A stretch of DNA of 64,000 nt from Cerrena zonata (taxonomy: Eukaryota; Basidiomycota; Agaricomycetes; Polyporales; Cerrenaceae). The stretch lies in the NCBI GenBank assembly GCA_038087015.1, contig JASBNA010000035.1:62001-126000 (forward strand), read 5' to 3'. Under the pieces are notes generated by a model, which saw nothing but the letters and a program-made list of their open reading frames with translations, did no database searches and had not been told where the DNA came from. The position numbers and the translations under genes are program-made. Positions 1 through 12,000 of this stretch are shown piece after piece (the stretch's first letter is position 1; every line of letters begins with the position of its first letter).

Positions 1-205
1 CGTTCTCTTCGAAGGCTGTGTTAGATTTTTCATGTTACTCACGTCCTACCAGTCTCCGCCGTTCGATGTTTGCTTTGTATACCGCGGCGGCTGACTCGGA
101 GAGTCGTTTGCAAAGCGAGAAGAGGAGCAGCGAATCCGTGTATCACGACTAGAATATGCCAACATGTAGTCGTTGCCGCTGTCAATTACAATGATGATAA
201 CTAGA

Positions 206-1857
206 TTACCTCAGTTCATTCTGGCTTGACGTGAGCTGCGTGAACGTGCGGCTGATTACAATCGGTCCTCCGAGTGTAGAAACCCAAGGTATCTGCATAT
301 CTTCCAGGTCATGCAAGAGCTCTCCAATCTCGGCCCGGCTTCGAGGATCATGGGCCCAACATTTCTCTGCTATCCACCATAATTCGACCGGGAGGGCCAC
401 TTCGACGCCATCGATGATATTAGTGCGAAGAGGTCGTCGTCCATACGGAACACCGCCCATAACTTGGATGTCGCTACACCCAAAATAAGGTGCATGCGCA
501 GTGTATAGCTAGAGATACAGCATATAAGTTTGGATTTCGTGCGCAAACGTAAAATGCTTCCCTACCTCAACGCAAACGCAACCGAACGAAAACATGTCAC
601 TGTATACTGTAGGACGCTCAGAATGGCCCTCGTATATTTCGGGGCTAATCTGCTCCGGTGCCATCCAACGTTCGTGTCCACCTCTCGACGATCCAAGCTC
701 CCTGCTCTCGGTTTCGGAGAACACGGCAAGACCGAAATCCGTCAGCCTAACACAACGAGTGTCGTCAATCAGAATGTTGGGCTAGACTCAGGTTAGGACC
801 GTTAGGTTATAGGCTGGACAACAGAAACAGAGAACTTACCCCTCGTAAATCACCGTGCACAAGACCTTCTCCGTGTAGATATTCTAACCCTTGTAGAATC
901 TCATACAACTAGACAGACGATTAGAATACGAAGATGTGTAAACGGCAGGAAGCTTACCCATTTGAACGCATAGCGAAGGTAATATAAATCGTCCCGTTTG
1001 TGGCCTTTCCGAATAAGACTCTGTGCTTTATTCCGGATCTGACCATGGGGCATCCACGTTGATACCATACATGGGCCCCTAAAAATATGACCATCGATCC
1101 CTAGGAACGGTAGAACATGCCGATGACAAACATTCCTCCAGATCAACGCCTCATAATGCAGTTTCTGCGAGAGAAATTCAACAATGTACGCATGTCGAGA
1201 CCTTTGCGATCTTACCTGTTTTAAATCGTTTTTCGTAGCTTCATCGCTGTTGGCGAACACCCTGAGGACTTTCAATGCAACATCTTGATGGTTATATCTT
1301 CCACGATGGACGTTAGCAAATCCGCCAACATAGATTTCCCCTCGACCACTTTGATGGAGCCTGACTCCCTGAAGAAAGAGGGATGCAGGAATTCTGTGAG
1401 AATGTTTCGCTAGTTGAATCAACAAGCTACGAAGCGGGCGTTGGTGTTGTAATGATTTATCGGCGATCTAATATGTAATTCAGTACCACCCTTTTGTGAA
1501 TTCATCACTGCAACCAACCTTTTGCATGATGTTTAAAGCTTTCTGGGCGAGTGTATCACGAAGACGAAGCATGATGTTTTCATGTGCTCGTGACTGTAAA
1601 CAACCATCCAGCATGATACACATACACACCGCCACTTCACGACAGGCTTGACTGCAAAAGGGGGTCATAGGATTTGTCACCGGTGAGGGAGGATCCGAAA
1701 GTGGTATGCAGCAGACCTGCGGCACACGACATGAGCTACTAACATTGGAAAAAGAAAGATCGACATACAGGACAGGGCCCGGCGTCATCCTCGTTTAGTA
1801 TCTTGAAAAAGCCACTGATCGGGTCTTCGACGTCAATATCAGCCAAGAGGGAAGTCA
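206..1857 (-). CDS. TKL-type protein kinase with N-terminal Cys cluster (kinase K1)
   Basis: A predicted cytosolic Ser/Thr/Tyr kinase of the agaricomycete TKL expansion. Start ATG at 1857; exons I can place are 1769-1857, 1519-1716, 1216-1467 and 958-1164, followed by further exons to the TAA at 206-208. The N-terminus carries CPVC, then FCSQAC and CMC about 20-30 residues later, a possible metal-binding cluster. Kinase landmarks are present: a glycine loop (VGGFANVHRG), the VALK lysine, catalytic HGDLRG, DFGLA, and an activation segment ending RWMAPEQ. HGD replaces HRD, so it is a non-RD kinase. A TATA box lies about 40 nt upstream of the ATG, so the gene has its own promoter, and I see no GTPase module upstream, unlike K2 and K3. 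Kinase identity is sure; substrate unknown. Confidence 0.85.
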
Positions 1858-1895
1858 TAATAAGTAAAGAAGAGGGCCACTAGACCACATGCGGA

Positions 1896-1905
1896 GTATA
1901 TATAC
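1896..1905 (-). promoter_or_regulatory. TATA box for kinase K1
   Basis: The stretch gtatatatac lies 39-48 nt upstream of the K1 start codon on the minus strand. The same TATA-to-ATG spacing recurs at other genes in this window. Confidence 0.55.
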
Positions 1906-2795
1906 TCTTGTGAGTAGGTACTGCCGCAACAGACTACGAAAATGATGTCCAGGTACTGTCCCTCAGTGTTCCTAGATCGGGTTCTCGGTCAAGGTAGAGC
2001 ACTCATCAAAGAGTCACAGACCACGCTAGCATCTCTCTCAATAGCCACGGTCGGTGCTTAGCGCCACTGTCAGAGAGGATTCTATCAATGGCCGTCAATA
2101 CAAGCCTTCCGCGGTATTCGGAGGCGGTACAAACGCTGATGGCGTGAGTAATTTTTGAAAGATATATGTTTGCTTGCATAGATTTAGGCAGTACAATCCA
2201 GTGGCTTTCAGCCCAGAAAGGTACATGATCAGACGAAGCCGCTGAAAATCATAATCTGTTTTGGAGTGTCGTCTGCAACGTCTGACAGATCTGAGATGCC
2301 GTTGTTAGAGGCATACGTGAGTTGTGTGCCAGCTCCCAATGACTCTAGCCTACCATGGACTTACATGGAGTAACAACACCATAACTTGAATGTTCGGTGA
2401 AGTCAGTTACTGTCAGTACACAGCTAAAATCGAGTTGTTCGTGGCCATGTCAGATGCGAAGAATGTCAATGAACACATAGCCGGGATATCGCGTTATTAC
2501 CATATTTAGCACGCTTTTCACTTTTGTCAGCGGGAATGCTGTTCTTTTTCAACATTCATCTGTCTTAGTCGATGGGTATAGCTCACTATCACCGTCGTAA
2601 TACAATATTAATATGTTCGTATTCGAGAAAGAAAAAGAAAGAAAAGTGTGCACTATATAGTGAAAGCGTAAGCACTATTACGTGTCCGAGATTTTACCGC
2701 TTCGTCCCGATCATACCCAGGTTTGAGTATGTTGCTTTACCTCTGTCGTCTACCTCTCGTCCTCAAATCTCCTACACCGATCTTAATCTCTCAAA
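1906..2795. other. Divergent intergenic region between K1 and the acetyltransferase
   Basis: No convincing coding exon seen. A palindromic cactatatagtg lies at 2651-2662, about 140 nt upstream of the acetyltransferase ATG, and could serve as its TATA region. Confidence 0.4.
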
Positions 2796-3396
2796 ATGAG
2801 CGTGGTTAGACCCTTCAAAGCAACTGACATGTTCAAATTCAACAATATGTGAGCTGGCACCTCTATCTGGCGTGCGACTATCATTCAATACGAATAGCAA
2901 TCTGGATATTTGGACAGAAACCGTATGCTACTCCTTCATTGCCACAAATTCATTCAAGTTAATCTTGTAATAGTACGGTATTAGCTTCTACTTGAGCTAC
3001 CTCTCACGGTGGCCAGACCTATGCTGCGTGCAGCAAGCACCCAACGGTCATATGATGGGCTACAGTACGTGTCCTTCTAACTTTACCTGTATTGTATGCC
3101 CTACTTATTCCGTTATAGTCCTCGGAAAAGCTGAAGGTCATGGGCAAGAATGGCATGGTCACGTCACGGCATTGACAGTCGCCCCAGAGTACCGTCGACT
3201 CTCCCTTGCACGCAAAATGATAAACCTCCTCGAGATGGTGTCAGACGCAACCTACAAAGGCTACTTTGTCGATCTTTACGTCCGATGTACGAATCATGTG
3301 GCAATCAGGATGTACGAAGGTCTAGGGTATAGTGTGTATAGAAGAGTGCGAGAATATTATGGTAGTCTGGGGAAAGGAAGAGCAGGCGAAGGATGA
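2796..3396 (+). CDS. naa20: N-terminal acetyltransferase, NatB catalytic subunit (Naa20/Nat3-like)
   Basis: A GNAT enzyme; family members transfer acetyl from acetyl-CoA to the N-terminal Met of nascent chains starting Met-Asp/Glu/Asn on ribosomes. Exons 2796-2848, 2898-2922 (25 nt), 2974-3064 and from 3119. The spliced reading gives NNINLD, then YLSRWPD, EWHGHVTALTVAPEYRR, FVDLYVR and LGYSVYRRVREYY, all hallmarks of Naa20. Two oddities: the acetyl-CoA loop reads RRLSLA where the family has RRLGLA, and the frame runs to an early TGA at 3394-3396 while the conserved acidic and basic tail continues in another frame to 3560. A diverged or decaying copy is possible; the genome may hold a better copy elsewhere. 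Confidence 0.8.
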
Positions 3397-3560
3397 AGAG
3401 GATGCATTCGGTGAGCCCTAAATCAGTTCATCTTACGCATTCAGTATTGGCTTACATATTTTGTACAGATATGAGAAAACCTATGTCTCGAGATCAAGGA
3501 CGGCGAAGCGTGCGTGCAAACGGTCGAGATTTCATTGTTAGTCCACATGAAGTATCATAG
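3360..3560 (+). other. Conserved Naa20 tail in a shifted frame
   Basis: One frame over from the acetyltransferase stop, the sequence reads KDEEDAF, then an intron (donor after 3414, acceptor just before the ATATGAG motif near 3471), then DMRKPMSRD and FIVSPHEVS followed by TAG at 3558-3560. This matches the Naa20 C-terminus, so a single-base deletion around 3360-3380 appears to separate it from the upstream frame. Confidence 0.6.
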
Positions 3561-3688
3561 ACATTCATCTCTGGTTGTTGTCACGCTGTTATAATGCTAC
3601 ACCTTCAGCAATTCCATTTACGAAACAATGATCGGGAACTAATGATACATGTGAATAACATTGTCTGTCTGCCTTTACCCCCAGCAAA

Positions 3689-5059
3689 TTATGCGGTCTC
3701 GGGTGGGTGGACAACAAGCTTCGTAGCGCTGACTTGGCCATTCTTGAGCCTGTCAAGTCCGCCAGCAATACCTGCAAGACCTCCTGGAAGAACTTCAGGG
3801 GAGTTCGGCTGTTTATTCCCATCAGCGAACTATTCGTATGGCTCATCTTTATCACAGAACGCACCTTGAGCTCTCCAGACAGAAGTAATTGTGGAAGGTT
3901 GCTATAGAAGCCAATACTGACTTCGTGGTTTGCCGGGACGTGGACACTGCCCAAGGTATCGATAATGGTCTTGTCTGCAACACGCTTGTCCTCTGGGATG
4001 GTAGGTGCTAATGTCAAGACCAAGGTTCCTCCGGAAGCAAGGATCTCGTATCCCGTGGTTTGCGTATCAGCCAAGGCGATAGCATCGAACACGGTGAGTA
4101 CGGGTTCAGAAGTGATCTTCTTCACCTCGGCGACAATCTCAGAGGGTGAAAGGCTCCTGTCGACGACATGAGTGGCTCCGAGGGACTTGACATGAGCGGC
4201 ATTTTTAGCAGAAGCGGTGGTAATGATGTGTGAGAAACCAGACAGTTTGGCAAGCTGAAGAACTAGGTGGCCGGAAGGTTAGAATTTTCACAAAGGAGCG
4301 CATTGAATGACGTACCATATTGCCCTACGGAGGACGAACCACCGAATACGACGATAGGCTTTCCAGCGTATTTTCCACGGCCTCCCTCAGCCCAGAAAGG
4401 TGTTAAAGCCGCACCTCCAGATGACGACTTGGGACCATACAATCCGACAAATGCAGCGCCTGCACCGACCGGGATAGTAGCAGCTTGGTCAAAGGTGAAT
4501 CCAGATGGAATCTAAAAATTCGTTGGTTATGAGTCAACTGTATAGAGTAAATCCAATCAATACGAATATTATGTACTTTGGCAATTGTCTCCGCCTTTCC
4601 GATCGTATATTCTTGGTAAGACGCAAGACGGTTCGTGAAGTAACCTTGGAAGACACTGCGCCATGATGTCAGCTTAGCGTCATCGTTGATCAGACCTAGG
4701 TCATGGGCGTGAACTTACACTTTATCACCGACAGCCAGGTTAGTGACACCAGAACCAAGCTGGACAACAGTCCCTGCGATATCTGTTCCAAGGACAGCGG
4801 GATACTTCTGAATGAAGAAGTTGTATGCTTGGATCTTCCAATCGACAGGGTTCAACGCAGTAGCCTCGATGCGAACCAAGACCTCTCCTGCTTCGGGTTT
4901 AGGCACATCGATAGTGGCAAGTTGGAAAGGAGCATGAGCCTCGGGGACCACAAGGGCTTTCTGTTGAGTGGGGATAGACATTTCGGTGATATTACGAGAA
5001 CGGTTGAGAAAGAGGTAAACTCCAAAAGCAAGGAGAACGGGGATGAGAAGTTGACGCAT
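3689..5059 (-). CDS. Medium-chain reductase (MDR), quinone/enoyl reductase-like, copy 1
   Basis: A zinc-independent NADPH-type MDR of the fungal enoyl-reductase/ToxD-like group; substrate unknown. Exons 4719-5059, 4577-4655, 4316-4511, 4262-3865 and 3808-3689. A GroES-like N-domain (GEVLVRIEATALNPVDWK, AVLGTDIAGTVV) precedes a Rossmann domain with GGSSSVGQY, and it ends KLVVHPPETA. Two starts are possible. ATG 5059 adds an N-terminal hydrophobic stretch (LLIPVLLAFGVYLFL) that would anchor it in a membrane; ATG 4981 gives MSIPTQQKAL, the start seen in the two other copies here. A TATA-like ttaaata at 5083-5089 is too close to ATG 5059 for a usual leader, which mildly favours 4981. Confidence 0.85.
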
Positions 5060-6122
5060 CTTCCTCACGAGCACAGTTGATCTTAAATACTCTAACTGAT
5101 CAGGAAAGCTTGTACGCGTGGTCTTGGTCGGGGCACACAAAGTCTATAGTCATGCGTCACCATGAATCCTTTAGCCCCTGCGCCCATATGTCATCGCTCG
5201 GGTAGATGTGTGCTGTTATGATGTATTCTATCACTGGATACCATTCGGAGGCGCTGAATCATTCAAGATTGCTGAGTAATTCTCGCGATGGTGTGCTTTG
5301 AGCTCACAGGAGTTTACCATTAATGGACCGACTCGGAGTCCCATGGAAGCTTTACGATGAAAACCAAACGCGGTCAGTGACAAAGCGGCATATGAACAGT
5401 CTAAATCAAATATTTCATTGCACTGAGTACTATATAAAGGCTCCGAGACGAATATTGAAAATGTCAGACAACGATAGGTGGTGGATAGGAGCATTTGATA
5501 AACTGGAGAATGCCAGTTGTAGTACTGATACTTTCGTGAACCTACGCATTCTATCCTTCTTATAGAACCCAATAATGATAGTAGTTCAGTCCAACCGATC
5601 CCATCGCAGGGTCGATCTTGCTGACAAGGCTGGCAATGACAGACGGATCACGAAATGCATAAAAGGTGATATTGAATTCGTGCGGATATTTCGACGTATG
5701 TATGATGATAAGGTGTGAGGAAGATCGTCCCTAGAAGAACGACAACAATTAGCAAGCTGTATCGAGCAAGATTGATGAATGTTTGCATCAGATCGCGACA
5801 ACTATCTCAGGAGAATAGTTTATAAAGCCGGACGTAAATCAATCGGCTTCCCGAGCAACTCGACAATACATCTCCTCAAGAGTCGATACATTGTTAAGCA
5901 TACCCTGAAGCGTCATATGGCCCCGGCATATTTCATCATAGCAAACAATCTCCAGCACAAAAATGCGAATAAACGACTCACAGATATAGTAGCTACATAG
6001 AATCCCAAAAAAGCACACCAATAATTCCCAGGGCCACCGCTGACGCGCAACTGATCACAACAGTGATGCATGTCTGCCGAAAACGAAATTGTATTTGGAT
6101 CTGTCCGACAAAAAGTCCATGA
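5060..6122. other. Intergenic region
   Basis: About 1 kb between the start of MDR copy 1 and the 3' end of the palmitoyltransferase. Open frames here are short, lack splice logic and match no family I know. I see no gene. Confidence 0.4.
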
Positions 6123-7559
6123 TCAGTCATCATCTTCGTCAGTAAGCTCCTCTCCGGCGCGCACACCATGGTGTCGCTCTAAACCTTTCCTCCGCGCCCA
6201 TGATCGGCCATCGGTATAAGGTTCTATTCGTAGAGGAAGGAAGAGGGTATACAAAGAGCTAGAAAAGCTAGGTTTAGCGCGAGTATGGCGGCTCGTAGAA
6301 GGAAGCTTACTATCCGTCCTTTCCGATGTTGAAGAAGAGTTTTAGGTTTTCCTTTTTTCTGCGTCAAACGTTGTTAAGACCTAGCCAACAAGACTAGTAG
6401 ACCACTAACCCCAAGTCATAAGAGTTTACGAAATCTTCTCCCCGATGCTTGGCAATTTTCCGGTAATGTTCATGGTCGTGCGCCTCGACTGAAGTTTCAC
6501 CAGAAGCGACACTCCAAATATGCCACGCGCCCATGACGGTAACTGCGAAGCACAAAACCGCTGCCAAAATGTATGTTAGCAAGAACATCATCTGGGGCGA
6601 TCGATAGGGCCATGGTGCCTATGTAACAAGGATCAGCAAAAATAGCCACGCAGAACATTGAGAAAACCAACATCAAACCAGCCGAGGGCTTCGAACACAT
6701 ACGGCCATCCTAAGACTGAAAAGCAAAAGGAAGCAACAGCTAAATAAACGCTTTATGATAGGGTGAGAACTCAACATCGACGGCATGTGGGATAATCAAG
6801 ATCACTTACAGGAAGAGAACAAAGTGTCGTTCATTATGAAGCCCGACACACTGGTTTATCCCTGCACAGATTCAAGAGATTACAGATTCCGCCGGAATTC
6901 ACATGGCGCATGGAATAGACCTACACTTTAATTCCGATTAGGTGATACATAGAATAGACAAAGAGAAACCAAGCATACGGGACAATGATGATCGTACTTC
7001 AATACACAGCGATTACAGATCCGACAATGATGTGCTCTCTCCGAGAAAGTCAGAACGTCCAAACCGTGGGCATACTGAACTCGCGACATGAGGCTTACCT
7101 CTGGTCTCATTTCTCCACAACGTCTACACTTCGTTACAGCTGCCTTCGTCACAAATGTGCTGTCAGACCATTGAACTCCTGTCAGCTGTCTATTGCGGGC
7201 ACTCTGTCGTTTCTTGGCCCAAAGAAGTCCAGTCCCGGATGTGTGAGGGCCGTCAGTGACGAATCCTGGTGGAATAGTGCAGACCCAGTAGTAATGTGCA
7301 AACATGTTGGTTGCAATAAGAAGACAGGTTGGTATTGTGAGCCAAGGCCATGGTAAGCCTGGAGCAATTATGTCGACTAAACCATGCCATTAGTATCTGA
7401 GGACTTGGCGACCATTGCTAACTCACAGAAAGATACCGTCCCAGTAGAAATCAAAACAACAGCCAGAAAAACAAAGACCGGACCAGCAGCTCCGGTTAGC
7501 TTGTCTCCCAATCGCTCAAGCCATTTACAACACTGGAAGACACGTTGGGCGCAGATCAT
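6123..7559 (-). CDS. DHHC-type protein S-palmitoyltransferase
   Basis: A multi-pass membrane enzyme that attaches palmitate to Cys residues of target proteins through an acyl-Cys intermediate on its DHHC motif. Exons on the minus strand: 7559-7427, 7376-7099, 7038-6979, a proposed single base at 6925, 6861-6810, 6739-6672, 6618-6410, 6358-6311 and 6258-6123. The start MICAQRVFQC fits the family; an in-frame upstream ATG at 7574 exists. Hydrophobic helices lie around GPVFVFLAVVLIS and WLTIPTCLLIATNMF. The Cys-rich domain reads KCRRCGEMRPE, then RAHHCRICNRCVLKYDHHCP and INQCVGLHN. The C-terminal part holds SGETSVEAHDHEHYRK and LFFNIGKDG, and ends in an acidic DEDDD. Closest to fungal Pfa3-like enzymes, but I would not fix the subfamily. 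Confidence 0.88.
6862..6978 (-). other. Two introns separated by a candidate 1-nt exon
   Basis: Between ...DHHCP and INQC the frame cannot be kept by one intron, because the universally conserved Trp codon lacks its first T. Reading two introns, 6978-6926 (53 nt, GTATGC to AAAG) and 6924-6862 (63 nt, GTAGGT to GCAG), leaves a single T at 6925 and restores CCC-TGG-ATA (Pro-Trp-Ile). A deletion before the donor is the alternative. Confidence 0.5.
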
Positions 7560-7574
7560 AGGTCCAGAAAGCAC

Positions 7575-8494
7575 TATTCACCAGTGCGTACAGAAATAGT
7601 ATTGAAAATGTCAAAGTGACAATGATAGGAAAAACAGCATGAACTAGATGAAAATGGGAAGAGGAAAGAGCGCGATGGCCAGGAATAGCTCAGAGTTCAT
7701 CGTCAACGTCAGAGAAGCGCGTCCCTACACAGCTTCAATTTCAACATCATACCACCACAGGCAGTTACAATAATCTCACTCTGTCTTCTCAGAATCTCTC
7801 TGGCTCCAGCTCTTACATTAAGATACAGAAACCTTCAAAAACTTAGGTTCGTTTCGCTATCCATAATTATCTTGAACGCTGACTAAGATCTTCTGAGGCA
7901 TTGTAAAAACTGCAGCGTCGTATAGGCCGTGGGTTGTTGCAGCATCTAGCAAGAATCGACATCCCGAACACGGTTAATGTTCCTCAACTATAACCCGACG
8001 ACTATACTAAAGAGTCGGCTTGTGTTTCTCGTTCTAGTTTCTGGAAGGCGCATGTAAACCCTAACCCTGTAGCAAGACACCGAGTAAGTGACCGACGGGC
8101 ATAAACACCCCTTCGACAATCCAAGCTACACCATTACTCACCCAGAATAATCGTCTCGTAATGTTCCTCAGTCACTCAGAGTAGCTGACAGTGTAACATA
8201 TTGCGGATAAGATATTTAGTCTCCACATAAATTAATCCCGCAAATATGGCGACATTGCTTACTACATTCCAAGCATATTGGCAACCTTCTCGCTCAAGTT
8301 AACTACCAGATACTATTGATTGCTCAACGACATCCTTAGTGACGCTGGTAAGCTCCCCTACTCATCTGTCAGCCCACATAATCATCGTTTATCACTCACC
8401 CACATTCTTTCCGTGAAATTTCTCCATAGAGAACTCGGAAATGATATAAATCGACCATCTCGGACGATGATGGTTCCACACAACTACCCGTATC
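7575..8494 (+). promoter_or_regulatory. Divergent promoter region with TATA box for MDR copy 2
   Basis: Roughly 0.9 kb between divergent genes, with no coding signal seen. TATAAA at 8445-8450 lies 45 nt upstream of the MDR copy 2 ATG. Confidence 0.5.
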
Positions 8495-9776
8495 ATGGCC
8501 ATTCCTACTCAACAGAAAGCCCTTCGACTCACCGCTGCACAGAGCGACTTCTCCGTCGACACTGTGCCAGTCGTCCTGCCTCAGGATGATGAAGTCCTCA
8601 TTCGCATTGAAGCCTCTACCCTGAGCCACATGGAACGTTTCATGCAACAGGCGGGATATTATATCACAGAATATCCATCTATTGTTGGTCTCGATGCTGC
8701 TGGTGTTGTGGTCGCTCTCGGGAAAAACGTCACTGGTCGGGCTATCGGTGACAGAGTGTATGTATACCTGCGCCTTTCAACTTCGATATCATCTAATTGT
8801 GAATATAGATTGTACGTTACGAACTTCACAAGTCCTTCTGCGGCCCATCAGCAATATGCAGTTATGAAAGCACACCTCACAGCAAAGGTGACGTACTCCG
8901 ACCAATTTCGGAGCGGTCTCCCCCTAAACAAGATATTTTAGGTTCCTGCTAGTATCAGCTTTGATCAAGCAGCCACTCTTCCTTGCAACGTTCTCACTGC
9001 ACACAACGGGCTGTACACTGGTCCAACTCCTCGTATTGGACGAGGCGGAGCAAATCTTACTCCTTTCTGGAAACCCGAAGGACGTGGGAAGTACGCTGGC
9101 CAACCGATAGTCATTCTGGGTGCGGCGGCGTCGGTCGGACAATACGGTGGGTGCTGCTGCTCATGGGTCAATATGAATTGTGATACTGAAAGTAACTCTG
9201 ACCCAGCTATACAACAAGTCCGAATTTCTGGTTTCTCACCCATCATTGCAGTGGCATCTTTGAGAAACGCAGATCTCCTCAAGTCACTTGGCGCAACGCA
9301 CGTTCTCGATCGTTCATTATCTGCGAGCGATCTCATTTCTCAAGCTCGGGAGATCACAACGAAGCCTATCCAGGTGGTCTATGATGCTTTCAGCAGTGCT
9401 GAAACACAGGGCTTAGGTTACGATATCCTCGCTTCCGGTGGAGCTTTAGCAATCACTCTGCCTGTTGCTCTGGACGAAGCCAAACTCAAGTCGGACAAAT
9501 CGGTTTACATGGTATACGGTGCTCCCAACCAACCAGAATACGAAGAGATTGATGCCGAATTCTTCAACGCCCTTCCGGAGTACTTGAGTTCGGGAGAAAT
9601 AAAGGTTAATCCCACAGTTCCACCATGCCGTTATGTGAACTGATATAAAACGCTCTTAGCCTAATGCCGTTGAATACTTACCTGGTGGCCTGCATGCAGT
9701 ATCAGAAGGGTTGAAGCGTCTCGAAAGTTTCGCGCTCAACGGAAAACTGGCAGTTCACCCACTTGAGACAGCTTGA
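8495..9776 (+). CDS. Medium-chain reductase (MDR), copy 2
   Basis: Paralogue of the genes at 3689 and 40775 with the same five-exon layout: 8495-8757, 8809-8887, 8942-9146, 9207-9604 and 9660-9776. Starts MAIPTQQKALRL; GroES-like domain with DEVLIRIEASTLSH and IVGLDAAGVVVALG; Rossmann domain with GAAASVGQYA, then LGATHVLDRSLS; ends LAVHPLETA. No catalytic zinc Cys/His set is visible, consistent with zinc-independent quinone/enoyl reductases. All exons join in frame, so this copy looks intact. Predicted to be a soluble NAD(P)H-dependent oxidoreductase; the substrate cannot be inferred. Confidence 0.9.
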
Positions 9777-9845
9777 AATGGCTCTCGATATTATATGGCA
9801 TAGCATCTGATTCGTATAACCTAACAGATCTATTGTCATCGTTAT

Positions 9846-10513
9846 TTACTTAGGAAAATTCCACCAATCTTCCCAATCCGTCCAGTCCCTCTCGATGAAC
9901 CAGTTCAGAGCTTGGTACGCGTGACACTTGGGTTTGTGAGTCTTCCAATTCTTCACTTGATGCTCCTGTATAGCTAGGTTAGGGGTGCTGCATCTAAGCA
10001 AATGACAGAGGTCTGCTTACACGACCACAATATTTCGCAATACGGCAACTAGAACATGCTGATAAGTTTTCCTTAACATCACAGGTAGACTCGGAGCATT
10101 TCACTACTTCGGAACGTTCGTGCATTTTATCATTCGCAGTGAACAGAGTTTCAAGGGAACACGGGATGACCTTTATGTATCAACATGTCAGATTTTCTCG
10201 TAACAAATACAAGAAATAAAATAAGCACCATGAATGAAGAAAGAGACTCGATCCGAATCACTGGGATTCCACCAAAAAGATGGTTTTCCACGAAGGGATA
10301 AAGAATAGCGACGGTATATCCTGTTCGACATCTCTTCCCTGTGACAGGCTGATCGTCATCTGTAGAAAAGACAATATCGGCAACATTGCCCTTAATATCC
10401 CTGACTTGCAAAGCCATCGGTATTGACCCTAAGCTCGCAATAACGTCGACCACCTCCGCAAGGAGACACCAATGGATACCTGGATTAGGGCCTTCGGTAG
10501 GATAATAGTTCAA
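9846..10513 (-). CDS. MYND zinc-finger protein (N-terminus incomplete)
   Basis: Contains the agaricomycete block GIHWCLLAEVVDVIASLG with TGYTVAILYP and LFGGIPVIRIE, followed by a C-terminal MYND finger: CSESTCDVK, CSSCRIAKYCGR, HQVKNWKTHKPKC. An intron 10228-10171 (58 nt, phase 0) and another within the MYND finger (about 9974-10019) keep the frame; TAA at 9846-9848. The open frame extends upstream of 10513 to about 10540 without an ATG, so a first exon is missing from my model. MYND fingers bind proline-rich peptides; no catalytic domain is visible, so function is unknown. Confidence 0.75.
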
Positions 10514-10540
10514 ATCTAGCTCAAAGGTTATAATACGTTA

Positions 10541-11991
10541 TAATTGAGCGGGAAGTATATCATGTGCCCTTAGGTACTAGTAGACTACATTTTTTCTCGT
10601 TAAATCGCAGGGAGATTAAATCGAGTTCATTGCGACTCAAAGTGGCTGATCATGACTCAAGAATTTTTACTCACTTCCAAATCTAAGATGAGGGATAGTT
10701 GAGATGGTTGCTACGACGTGTGCAAGCAAAGGATTTTTTTAAAGTACATATGAGCAAGAGGTCACGACCAGCATTTGTAGTGACTACGTATGTGTATGTT
10801 TCAATGGTGTTCAATGGTGTTCTCTGCAAGTTGCCAGCAGCTGAGCGCCTGCCAGTACGTCATGCCAGTCGCGACCACTAGAAGTAAGTTGAACCTGAAC
10901 CTTATTCAAGCACTAGCATTATTCTACTAACTTGCATCGTATATCCTCTAAAAGGTACATTCACATCTACTCCACGTTCGTTGCTTCAACTTCTACTCTA
11001 TGAGTATCTCACCAAAGATTCGCCAGGACTCGAGCTGCGCTGGGATAGCATCATGGTATCTTCTTAAATATTCACCCACACATATCACCCGTTCAAGCTC
11101 CGATGTAACTTGACATATATCATCCTCCGTTTAAGTACCTTTTGAATATCGAGAAGATTGCTATCCACAATTTCTTTCTTTAGGCTCTCAGCGTGTTGTC
11201 TTGCTGACCGCTTGGCCAGTGGCCAGTGTCATACACGATACCTTTAAAATGTTATCCTATACACTAACTTCTGACAAATACCGCACCGTGAAAGTCATCA
11301 GATTATCTATACCCGTACTACGCTACCGCTCCTCGTCATCCTTGATCTCACGCAACTCTAACAAGAGTATATTGCACTAGATCGCTCTTCTTTGGACCTC
11401 ATGACAGGATATGTGCTCTGGGACGTCTTCACAATCTTCCGACGTCGATGACATCTGTCAAATACTTATCAGAGCAAGGGTGTAGGTCAAAATGCGGCCT
11501 GTGCGATAAATCTAGGACTGGGGTTCAAACTTTCAAGCTTCAATGGAGGTGGAAGATTCATCCGTGGAACTTGAAGGGGATCATGTGGTGAAGACATGAT
11601 CAGGACCGCAGAAGCACGCTATTCCTGCATTGATGTCCTTCGTAATGGCCACGTACAATCCCTTGTGCTGATAGTGCTAAGAACCCCATAAATGACATCG
11701 GTGTTTCCCTACCAAAACCTTCCAGGACGCCACAATGGCATAAGGGACGTAAAAAATTTTCTTGTCATTCCGCCGTTGAATTCTTATCCACTAACTCTGT
11801 TGCCAGCTTCCTGAAGAGAACGCTGCATTGTCCGACTCATGGCCGCTGCGTCCTCTCTCTCGCTTCCCTTACCATTGGTACCATGATGTCAATCCTCACC
11901 TGATGTAACCCTAACAGTGTCCAGCCTAGCTTATCAGCATTTCGTCATACTCGGGATCAGGTTCACCTGACGTATACTTGAGCTGATGGTA
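10541..11991. other. Intergenic region
   Basis: About 1.45 kb without a gene that I can support. The unplaced first exon of the MYND gene may lie in its left part, and the right end is the promoter of the MACPF gene. Confidence 0.4.
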
Positions 11992-12000
11992 TATATAAAA
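11992..12000 (+). promoter_or_regulatory. TATA box of the MACPF gene
   Basis: tatataaaa lies 69 nt upstream of the preferred ATG at 12069. An in-frame ATG at 12003 is too close to this box to be transcribed as a start, which decides for 12069. Confidence 0.65.

Noticed and set aside
3689..9776. Secondary-metabolite gene cluster
   Set aside because: Reductase genes are present, but there is no backbone synthase, transporter or cluster regulator nearby; the neighbours are housekeeping or unrelated.
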